Below, piece after piece: positions 22,666-31,936 of a DNA stretch of 64,000 nucleotides. The notes under the pieces were generated by a model. That model saw only the letters and a list, made by a program, of their open reading frames with translations, made no database searches and was not told the origin of the DNA. Position numbers and translations under genes: made by a program. How positions within the stretch are numbered: the stretch's first letter is position 1; each line of letters begins with the position of its first letter. Source of the DNA: Beta vulgaris subsp. vulgaris (lineage: Eukaryota; Streptophyta; Magnoliopsida; Caryophyllales; Amaranthaceae). The stretch is from contig NC_079209.1 of the NCBI RefSeq assembly GCF_026745355.1, positions 14,931,894 through 14,995,893 of the forward strand, read 5' to 3'.

Positions 22666-23694
22666 AATTAATAAAAGAACTCGGCTAGGGTGTTTATAAG
22701 GTGAGAGAAAGATGAGTACGCCTCATTCGGGATCTCTCACTCGTTCTTTAGTTCCTTCTCTCTCACTCTCATTCTTCCTCACGCCTCCTCATCCTCTCTC
22801 TCACTCTCATTCTTCCTCCCTCTCTCATTCTCCGGCGCCATTAAAGCCAAACCTCCCTCCCTCCATTAAAATGTCTATAGAATTCGATTCTTTCGCTCTC
22901 TCCTCCTCAAGTTTACTCCTCCGTTCCTTTTCGACTTACTCCTTCGTCGTTGCTCTTCGTTCAAATAGCGCCGATGCACCGACTCCACAGTTCTGCACGC
23001 CACTCGACTCCACAGCACCGTCGCACCACTCGACTCCACCAATAAGCTGCACCTTCAGCATCACCTTCAACCTTCGCTGAAATCGGCGATTTTTTTCGCG
23101 CTCAACCACCGCCAGCACCTTCGCTAACTTCATACTCGCCTCTCTCAAGCGCCAGTTCTTTGTAAGCTCTTTTCGTTTTTTTTTTCCAGATTTGAAATTA
23201 CTCGATGGTATTTTAGTTTTTGGATTTTTTACATTTATTTTCCATTTTTGTTGTTTTTTTTTCCAAATCTGAGGTTACCTTCAAAACCAACGTATTTGAC
23301 GAGATCTGCTGGTTGTGATATTATTATTGGTGGTGCTCTTAAGTCAGATGGAAGCTTCAGCGATCTTGTGCGATTTTGAGTCTTCATTTTTTCTTTTTTT
23401 TTTTTTTTCTTTCTAGTTAGATTTTATTTTTATTTATCAAATCTAATGGTTAGGTAGTGATATTTTAGTTTTATAGTTTTGTTTTGAATTATATTCATTT
23501 TTTTTTGTAAGAATCAATATGATGTTAGGCTTTCTGATTTTTTTTTTCCAGATTTATCTTTTGCTTTTTTTAATATATATGTTGATTTTTTGCATCTTTG
23601 CATTCATTGTCATTACTTTGTGTGTTCTATTTTCTTCTTGCACTTTTTCCTATCAAATTTGATGGCAAACAACATTTTTTTTTTACATGCATCT

Positions 23695-23880
23695 ATTGTT
23701 GCGGATCCTACACAAAATCGCAGCATTAGGCTTCATTTCCTTATATTAAAAAACATATATGTTGTTGCGGTTTGAGTAAGAACCGCAACAATAGGTAGAT
23801 TACCTCTTGTTGCGCCCTTAATTGTTGCGCTGTGAAAACCGTCGCAATAGGCCACTTAATGACTGCAACAATACGCAATC
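23695..23880. repeat. Second cluster of CACTA subterminal-type palindromes
   Basis: TGTTGCGG...CGCAGCATT, TTGCGGTTTGAGTAAGAACC followed by GCAACAATAGG, and TGTTGCGCTGTG...CGTCGCAATAGG are hairpin copies of the same motif as at 22.46 kb. The cluster is about 2.5 kb from the right terminus, so this part may be a nested or rearranged CACTA end. Confidence 0.65.
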
Positions 23881-23919
23881 ACAAACTTTTATATGAGGCG
23901 GGCCACACCTTCAACTAAT

Positions 23920-24340
23920 GGTGTGGCCACCCCCTTCCCCCTTTCCTCTCACTATCCCTTTCTCACGCAAGCCCCTTCTCCCTTTTCTCTCATTTTTTTT
24001 AACTCTTTGTTTTTTTCTCTTTGATGTGTCTTTCATTTTTCCTATTTTGTTGCCTCATTTTCTCTCTCCTCTTATTTTCCCTATTTTTTTTTTCCTATTT
24101 TCTCTCTCCTCTTATTTCCTCTAAAATTTTACCATTGATTCCCCTCCCATTCTCTCACGCACCCCCCCTTTCTCTCATTTTTTTAAACTCTTTTTTTCTT
24201 TTTTTTTTTATCTTTAATGTCTCTCATTTTTCCTATTTTTTTGCCTCATTTTCTCTTTCCTATTATTTCTCCTATTTTTTTCCTATTTTCTCTCTCCTCT
24301 TATTTCCTCTAGAATTACCATTAACACATTGATAAATAAG
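23920..24340. repeat. Pyrimidine-rich duplication inside the CACTA element
   Basis: CTCTCCTCTTATTTCCTCTA and TTTCTCTCATTTTTTTAACTC recur, giving two loosely repeated halves (about 23940-24125 and 24145-24312). Open frames here are Phe/Leu/Ser-rich translations of the repeat, so no gene is called. Confidence 0.6.
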
Positions 24341-24444
24341 GACGTGACCAACTAATAATAAGTCCAAGTTAGGCCTTATAATGATGCTCGTGTCCCCTTT
24401 AAAAAAAGCCCAAGTGTGAATCCGTTTTCGGATAACCCTACCTG

Positions 24445-25620
24445 AATGTACGTGTAACTCTTATTATTTGTAATCTTATTTATTTGTTCGAGTAACCTCA
24501 TATGTTCGTAAAAGTAACTCTAATTATTATATAATAGCTTGAATTGTTTATAGAAAGTAATCATAAAAAAGGTACAAGTAACCCATTAATTAGTTCATAA
24601 AAAATATCCCCATTATATATTTAAAGTAATCTCATTTATTCATAAAAAGTAAAACGCGTTGCTTTTCAATGCTAAGGTGTTACTTTTAGTTAATTAGAGA
24701 TTACTTTATCGAATGCTAAGGGGTTATTTTACTGACACTAGAGATTACTTTTTATAATGCTAAGGGGTTACTTTTACTGAAAGTATAGGTTACTTTTTAT
24801 AACTATAAGGGGTTACTTTTTTTTATAAATAGAGGTTACTTTTAATATAAATAGGGGTTACTTTTACTGAAAGTATAAGTTACTTTTGCTATAACTAGGG
24901 GTTACTTTTACTATAACTAGGAGTTACTTTTGCTGAAAGTATATGTTACTTTTTGTAACCGTAAAGGGGATACTTTTGCTATAATTAGGGGTTACTTTTA
25001 CTATAATTAGGGGTTATTTTTTGTAATGTTAAGGAGTTACTTCTACTAAAAGTAGGTGCTACTTTTGTAATTATAAAAGGTTACTTTTATTGAAATTAGG
25101 GGTTACTTTTTAATTATAAGGGGTTACTTTTTAATTATAAGGGGTTACTTCTACGGTAAATAAAGGTTACCTTTTGTAATTATAAGGGGTTACTTCTCAA
25201 ATCTCCTCTCTCTTCCTCCACCACAATCGTTGGCTCTTCATCTTCGGACCTCTCTCTCTCATCTTTGGACCTCTCACATCGGACTTTTATTGAAATTAGG
25301 GGTTACTTCTTTTTATAAATAGAGGTTACTTTTACTATAAATAGGGTTACTTTTACTGAAAGTATAAATTACATTTTGTAAATTGTAACTGTAAGGGAAT
25401 TACTTTTACTATAACTAGGGGTTACTTTTACTATTACTAGGGGTTATTTTTTGTAATGTTAAGGAGTTACTTCTACTAAAAGTAGGTGTTACTTTTTAAT
25501 TATAAGGGGTTACTTTTATAATAAATGGAGGTTACTTTTTGTAATTATAAGGGATTATTTTTTCAATTATAAAGGTTATTCTACAGTGAATAGGGGTTAC
25601 TTTTGTCTTTTGTAATTATA
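24445..25620. repeat. Bipartite AGTAACC array with an orientation switch
   Basis: From 24445 to 24650 the units read forward (TTCGAGTAACCTCATATGTTC, AAAGTAATCTCATTTATTCAT), like the hAT array. From about 24670 to 25620 they read on the other strand as GGGGTTACTTTTACTATAAC at 21-24 bp spacing. The switch lies beside the palindrome AACGCGTT (24653-24660). A short pyrimidine-rich insert breaks the array at 25198-25290. Confidence 0.82.
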
Positions 25621-26470
25621 AATTTGGTGATGCCCTATTGATGTGATGCCTTTACAAACAAAGACACATTGGAGGGAGAGGAGGTTCTCCTGTTGCCCGA
25701 TATTTATTAGTCTTCTCCTTCACCTTGAATTCTTCATCCCTGCGTTTCTCCTTTGCATGTGCTCTTGCTCCATCAACAATTTGTTTTTACATTCCATCTC
25801 AATATGATACTTCTGCAAAGCTTTAGCCCTCCTTTTCTCTGGTCATTCTGCCGTTTTTTAAAGCAGAACATTGTTAGAATAACTTTCTAATTTTATAGCA
25901 AACGGAGTCTTGCTTATATATAATGCGAACCCCTGTCATCTCCAATTTGCATCTCGCTTTGTTCCTCTTTTTGTCTTCCCATTCCAGGATTGTTGCGTTC
26001 AGTTTCTCATACCTTTGTACATAGATGGAGTATCTATTAATTACTTATTATAAAATCTAAATCTAAATATGCTGTGGAAAATTAATTATTGAAGTTTGAT
26101 TTCAGAATTGAATCGCTCCGATCATTGTTGGGAGGAGGAGAGAGAAAATGGCAAATGTGAGGAAAAGAGGAATTGGGGCAGGAGGAGATAGAAAAAGTCG
26201 AAGATCTGAGGAAGGAGGAGGGAGGAGGGAGGAGGGAGGAAGGAGGATCGAAGAGGAATTGGGGTGGGAGGAGAGAGAAAATGAAAAATGTCAGTGTAAG
26301 AGAAATTGGGGGAAAGAGGAAGAGTTACAGTAATATGGCCACACGGTTTGGATTCCGTGTGGCGTGTTGTACAAAAAACGCTTTGATATTCTACTAGTGC
26401 CTCTTTACAAATTTCAAATTGGAGGAATTTGGGAGAAAAGACAAAATTTAAACGAAACATAAAAAATTTT

Positions 26471-26694
26471 AGGACTTGTTCGGCTTCATTGTAAGTTCCT
26501 TGTTTTTAGTTTTATGAACATAAAAGTCATATTATATAAGGGGTATAATTAGTCATACTTATACCAAAATGATCAATTTTGAAAACTGACAACAAAATAT
26601 TAGAAACTACTTTTTGTGATTTCCATATTTTTATTTTTGATTTTCAAAAAATTGAAATCTGGAAACTAGAAAACGATAACAAACAACCCCTAAA
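26471..26694. mobile_element. Tourist/hAT-type MITE, about 220 bp
   Basis: AGGACTTGTTCGGCTTC on the left and GATAACAAACAACCCCTA on the right are approximate inverted copies. It lies just outside the CACTA element. The target duplication is unclear. Confidence 0.5.
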
Positions 26695-27700
26695 ATTTTG
26701 TACTTTAGTTTTCTTCCATTTCTGTTCTCTTCTATTCCTTTCTTCCTATCCTATTATTTTTTTCTACTATTTATTTTTTCCATCCTCATCTTATCTTTTC
26801 TAAACTATTCTTATCTTTTTCGAACTTTTCTTATCTTCTCTTATATTTTTTTGAACTACTCAACTTCTATCTGCTCTTTTATCTTTTTTTAATAGATTTA
26901 CATTCTACTTGTTACTCATTCTTATTTTCTTTTAAATATTTTCAAATTTTTTTGAAAATATTCTCAAGTTTTTTTTTCCTTCTGAAAATAAGTATAAAAA
27001 GTAAATTAACGGCAACAATATAGAGCTGATTAAGTGAACACGACTTGGCCTAAGTTTTTCCCAGACTTGGGAAAATAATTTTGGTCCGGTTTCGAGCCCG
27101 ACCCGATCTATTTTTTTTTGCAACCGAGACAGGTTTTAAACAAGACGAACGACTTTTTAATCTAAATTTCTGTCTAATCCGATTTCGGCCTGTAATCGCA
27201 GACTTTAGGCACAAAAATTTGGCTTGCTTCGATTCGATCAATGGGCAAACTTTTTAAGGAATGGTACAACTTGGCCCATGATCAACTCTCTAATTGTTAC
27301 ACTTTGATATTTTATATTATTCACAAATTTCAGTTTGATCACCATTTGTGATTTATATGCAGATGAAAATATAGTCATGTGGGATCTTGTTAGATTTATG
27401 ATAACATGAAGTTTATTAATATGTACTTTTTTTATAATTTTTACAAATACAAAACTAAATATACATGTCCTTAAAATTTTATATTAACATGCGTAAAAAG
27501 TGTAATAGTGTAGATTAAAATGAAATAGAGGGAGTAGCTCCCTAAATGATTGACAGTGTCTAGGACCCAATTTGACCGAACCGTCAAATAAGTGTAACCT
27601 CCTTCTCAGTTAACGGACAGTTTAAAAATGGAGAAAGTGGAAAACCAAAGATCCTGACAAACATTACATTTTACATCCATTTCTCATAGCTTAGAGCAGC
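26695..27700. other. Intergenic region upstream of the F-box gene
   Basis: It is T-rich then mixed sequence with MITE debris. At 27045-27240 there are GACCCGATC words of hAT style. At about 27500-27535 the end GAAATAGAGGGAGTA is a Stowaway-type terminus without a clear partner. The promoter and 5' UTR of the F-box gene must lie in the last few hundred bases. No clear TATA box was assigned. Confidence 0.45.
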
Positions 27701-27704
27701 AACA

Positions 27705-28898
27705 ATGGCGATTCTACCCACTGAGATAATCAGTGAAATCCTCTCTCGGTTGCCTGTAAAATCACTTCTCAACTTTAAATACGTCTGCAAATCATGGTAC
27801 TTTCTAATCAAATCCCCCAATTTTATCAAACTTCATCTCAATCAAACCCTAATTTCCAACTCCGATCGTCATCTCCTCCTCCTCTCCTACAATAGAAATA
27901 TCTTATCATCTGATATCGACGTCGACGTCGACGATAATCACCCCCTATTCTATGAACTCAACCACCCTCTTAAACACCATGAAATCGACTTGATAGGTTC
28001 TTGTAACGGCATCCTTTGCATCTCCGATAAGTCCAAAACTAATGTCTTCTTGTTCAATCCTCTAACAAAATCGCAACGTAAACTCCCACCCTGTCGTAAA
28101 AACCTCGGCAATAATCATAATAATAAGACTTTGGTTTTCGGGTTCGGTTACGACAGGGAAAACGATGATTATAAGGTTTTGAGGATGATCCAGGACAGTT
28201 ATTATAATGAGGATAATAACAGTGAAGCTGAAGTTTATAGTTTGAGGAACAATTCATGGAAATGTGTTGAAAGAATGCCATATTATCTGTTGTTTGTGTC
28301 TCGTCATGGTGTTTTTGTTAATGAGGCTATACATTATATTGTGGTTACTAAGGAACTGCAAATGCAATGCAAGTTTATTGCAGGTTTCGATTTTAAGACC
28401 GAGACTTACTCGCTTATGGACTGCCCTGATTATGATGATAAGTTGGGTGGATGTTTGGATATGGGTGAATTGGGTGGTTGTTTGTGTTTGTTGGTTATGT
28501 ATCGTACATTACTTCCTGTTGGCCCCTTGGAGATTTTTGATGATAGAATTGAGTTTACGATGGATCGTGCTGATTTATGGGTGATGAAAGAATATGGGAA
28601 GAAAGAGTCTTGGGTTAGGTTGTTTAGTATTCCACAGACACAGACTTTTGATATGTATTTACAGGTTAGGGTTATTGTTTACTCTAAAGATGGGAAACGG
28701 ATTTTGTTAGAGTTTGATACTTTGGGGCTTGGTTGGTATGATTTGGAGACCCAGAGTTTTGATAGGTTTAGGGGACTACCGAAAGCACCAATGTCTTCGG
28801 GGTTTTTCGTAGGTAGCCTTGTGTCCTTGGGAAATGATATGCTGAAGTCTGAAGGAGGTAGCATACCGTCCATACTAAGGAAGAAAACAGAGAAGTAA
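27705..28898 (+). CDS. F-box protein with FBA (F-box associated) domain
   Basis: This is an intact 397-residue single-exon frame. Residues 1-45 form an F-box: LPTEIISEILSRLPVKSLLN then FKYVCKSWYFLIKSPNFIKL. Residues from about 97 match the F-box-associated interaction domain: GSCNGILCISD, FLFNPLTKSQRKLP, FGFGYDRENDDYKVLR, EVYSLRNNSWKCV, then RADLWVMKEYGKKESWVRLF and GWYDLETQSFD near the end. F-box proteins of this class join Skp1 and Cullin to form SCF ubiquitin ligases that mark targets for degradation. The FBA domain holds the substrate. Length and layout are normal for the CPR1/CPR30-like family. The start is well supported because the F-box begins at once after it. The target is unknown. 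No membrane segment is present. A broken relative lies at 9656-10134. Confidence 0.92.
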   Translation: MAILPTEIISEILSRLPVKSLLNFKYVCKSWYFLIKSPNFIKLHLNQTLISNSDRHLLLLSYNRNILSSDIDVDVDDNHPLFYELNHPLKHHEIDLIGSCNGILCISDKSKTNVFLFNPLTKSQRKLPPCRKNLGNNHNNKTLVFGFGYDRENDDYKVLRMIQDSYYNEDNNSEAEVYSLRNNSWKCVERMPYYLLFVSRHGVFVNEAIHYIVVTKELQMQCKFIAGFDFKTETYSLMDCPDYDDKLGGCLDMGELGGCLCLLVMYRTLLPVGPLEIFDDRIEFTMDRADLWVMKEYGKKESWVRLFSIPQTQTFDMYLQVRVIVYSKDGKRILLEFDTLGLGWYDLETQSFDRFRGLPKAPMSSGFFVGSLVSLGNDMLKSEGGSIPSILRKKTEK

Positions 28899-30081
28899 CA
28901 AAACCTTTTTAGCTATATTTTGTTTTCATAGTTGCATATGAAGTCCAAATGCATGAAAATATCTTTCACATATATTATTTCTTGCATCCTAGTTGTCTGA
29001 TATTCAATTGTAAATGCTCTTGTGTTTTATTTTGTGGCTTGGTGATTGGTGTTTGTGGGCGTACCAATAGGGAATTTCTGAATGGAGAAGTATCAATGTT
29101 TGTAAGAAATGTATGTATTTGCTTTATTGGTTGAAAGTCATAGACTCATAGTGTCTGTTTGCCTTGATCTTAATTATGTAGCTCCTAATTGGGAATATAA
29201 ATTTGTGAGGAAGAGGATAAGGATCTTGAGTAGCTTGTGACTACCTTCGGCATTAGATATTAGTTCTTTTGCTCTGTCATTGGAAAAATTGTTCACTCGA
29301 GCACTCCAATCACCTTACAATACCCTTGTGTCACATGCTCAAATCAAAGCTATCCATATCAGATACTTCTAATGATCCCGCATTCTTGAAGAACTACAAG
29401 ATAATGTCACAATAGTTGTTTGACTTAAGCACATTACTAGATTTATGCAGTTCAGTGCACAAAACCCTTTGAAGTCTGTAGAAAGCTCTTTCATCATATT
29501 GAGCTGTATGGTTGTATCTTTTAGTTTCATGCCTGCTGTATTTCTCTTGTTTGGGATTATACTCATACACTGTTGCAGTTGTGTTTCAGTGTTTCTTGTA
29601 ACTCTGAGAAAGCAGAGGCTACTGCAACAATTCCCTTGTCTCACCATAAGTAGAGATTTTTATATATTGAATCTTACTTTAAGCTACTCCCTTTTTAGCA
29701 GTTTAATATTATTGAATATTGATCTTAAATTCTGTTTTCTTGCTAGCTTGTTTATTTGCAGAAGCTGTGCAAAATATGTTTAATTGTGTCTCAAGTTTGT
29801 TTACCAATCCTTTTTTCCTTCTTTTAGCATATGCATGTTTCTTAATTATGTATCGAATTGTAAGCATCGGAAGGATCTTATAAAGAATCTGGAAAGTAAA
29901 TTTTCTTTTAATGCATTGATATCTTTTTATAGTACTAGAAATGCACATTCTGAAGCTCTCCCTTCTTCATTTGTTCAGGAAAAATTTGGATAATTTTCTT
30001 TCTACTGGATTCAAGCTGAAGCTATGACGGATGACCAATGACCTATTTGAGCGACTGCTTGAGACTTAGTTCAGACCTATC
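28899..30081 (+). other. 3' flank of the F-box gene, possible untranslated exons
   Basis: There is no second gene. Around 29959-30025 the sequence GCTCTCCCTT...TTCAG, then TGGATAATTTTC and TGGATTCAAGCTGAAGCTATG, resembles the flank of the F-box pseudogene near 10479-10545, hinting at a conserved spliced 3' UTR exon. Small open frames at 29369-29993 on both strands are not conserved-looking. Confidence 0.4.
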
Positions 30082-30589
30082 TATGTTAAGTATGAAAGTG
30101 GTGTTGCCCTGATCTAAATTTTTTGTACTCGTTTGCTTCTTTGATGCCTTGGTATGACGTTAACTGAACAGAAACAATCTCTACTTGTTTTATAAATCTT
30201 CTTAGAAAATGAAAAAATTGCAGGACCAAGCATGAAGCAAACCTCTCGCAAGCTTAATGTTAGAACTTCTTTAAAATTACATAAATATTTTATGAACTTC
30301 TTTAAAATACCGGTCTCCACTCCTTTACGACCTTTATTGTTCATTGCATTATTGCATACTTTAAAAAGCACCTGTATGAAAATAATACTTCTACAATCTC
30401 CAGGGCTACCACTTTACTATTATGTGGTTAAAACTTGTGGTTTTGTCATTACAATCTCCAGGGCAACCACTTTGCTATTATGTGGTTACAATTTTTGCTT
30501 AACGAAAAGATGCCTTAGAGAGAGAAACTCTCCCTTCTCTCTAGGAACACTGTTCCATTGCTTTTCCTTTCGACGTTTTCGTTGTTGCC

Positions 30590-31936
30590 ATGGCAAGAGG
30601 AAGAGCTAAGAAGAGTGCTCAAAAAGGAAAGGGGAAGAAGACTTGTCCTTCATCGTCGCCGGTGAATAAAACGAAATCTGTAGATGAGGTAACTGGAGTA
30701 GAAGCGATTAAAATCCCTAGCCCAGCTGAAAATAGTGAGAAATTAGCTGGAAATATGGTGCGAGAAAATGTGGAGGAGGTATTAATGTCGAGTATTGATG
30801 ATACAATACATAAATCCATAGAGAAAAGAACGCTTACAGAATGGCTAAATGTTATGAAAAGTGCAGAAAAACCAGCGATTGCGCCTAGATTATCCTGGGC
30901 TCAGAGGGTGGAGAATGAAGCAATGGAGGCAGGAATGACAAATAGCTTGAACAAGGTAAAAGATCCTTCTATAATCTCAATAGAACTTGATGATATACAG
31001 GAGGAGATAGAATATTGGATGTCTGCTGTTGTGTGTTATGTCTTAGGTGCTAATCCACCTATTTCTGTTATGGAAGGGTATTTCAAAAGGATATGGGGGA
31101 AACATGGGATTGATAAAATAGCAGTTATGGGGAAAGGAATCTTCCTTGTGAGATTCTCTACAACTGAAGCAAGTTTAAAGGTGATGAATGAAGGATTTCA
31201 GTTTTTTGATCAAAAACCGGTGATAGTGAAGTTATGGGACCCTAATATGGAAATAAACAAGGCAGCTGTTGAATTGGTTCCCATTTGGGTCAAGTTCCCA
31301 GGACTACCTTTTAAGTACTGGGGAGAGAAGAGTTTGTTCAAGATTGTAAGACAGATAGGGAAGGCAGTGAAAATGGATGATGCAACTAAAGCTAAGGATA
31401 GACTAAGCTATGCAAGGGTGATGATAGAGGTTGGTCTTCAGGGTCTATTACCAGAAACCATCCAGTTCTATAATGAACATGGGGTCTTAGTGACTCAACT
31501 TGTGGAGTATGAGTAGAGGCCAGTTCAGTGTGCTAAGTGTAAGGGATTTGGGCATGAAACTGAGAAGTGTAAGAAGGGAGACGGTAATAAAAGGTGGGTG
31601 AAAAAGACCTCACAAGTTCCAGATCAGGAGGGGTTCATTAAAGTCACTGCTAAGAGAGGAGCTAATGAAGCTAACAGAGTTGAAATTCCAGTTCACAATA
31701 CATTCCTGCCTTTGGAGGAGGAGGTGGAGATTGAGAAAGGGGAGAATGGTGTGGAAGAGCAAGCCAGTGTAGTTCATAAGGCTATAGAAGTAGTGACTGG
31801 GAGTGGTGGAAAGAGTAGCCAGAAGGCTGTTCAAGAGAGTGGTGGAAAGTGTAGCCAAAAGGGTGCCCAAGATGAGAATGGTGATAACAATAAGAGTAAA
31901 GAACAGAGGGGGGAGCCCTCTAATCATAATGGATAA
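30590..31936 (+). pseudogene. LINE ORF1: DUF4283 and CCHC zinc knuckle, one stop
   Basis: ORF1 encodes the nucleic-acid binding partner of the LINE. It starts MARGRAKKSAQKGKGKK, a basic Lys-rich N terminus. Residues of about 140-300 form a DUF4283 domain with GYFKRIWGKHGIDKI, IFLVRFSTTEASLKVM and VPIWVKFPGLPFKYWGEKSL. A TAG at 31514-31516 interrupts VEYE/RPVQC, where this family usually has Trp, so a one-base change is likely. The same frame then continues through the zinc knuckle CAKCKGFGHETEKC at 31529-31570 and a Glu/Gly/Lys-rich tail to TAA at 31936. The stop removes the knuckle. Confidence 0.85.

Larger units (their letters stand above)
22436..26399. mobile_element. CACTA (En/Spm-type) element, 3964 bp, non-autonomous
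   Basis: The left end CACTAGTAGAATA and the right end TATTCTACTAGTG are perfect inverted copies. CCT flanks both (22433-22435 and 26400-26402), the 3-bp target duplication of CACTA elements. Subterminal hairpin motifs such as GCGGTT...AACCGC cluster at 22460-22660 and 23700-23880. No TnpA or TnpD-like protein was seen. The interior contains pyrimidine-rich stretches, a GC-richer block at 22.7-23.15 kb that could be captured host sequence, and the bipartite AGTAACC array at 24.45-25.62 kb. Confidence 0.88.

Noticed and set aside
22712..23080. 122-residue Ser/Pro-rich frame in the CACTA element
   Set aside because: Simple CTCTCTCATTC-type repeats drive the composition. It may be captured 5' UTR sequence, but there is no protein evidence.
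23918..24332. Hydrophobic Phe/Leu-rich frames that look like membrane proteins
   Set aside because: Produced by the T/C-rich duplicated stretch in several frames at once.
26122..26460. Overlapping frames on both strands near the CACTA right end
   Set aside because: Due to GGAGGAGG purine repeats. No domain, no consistent frame.
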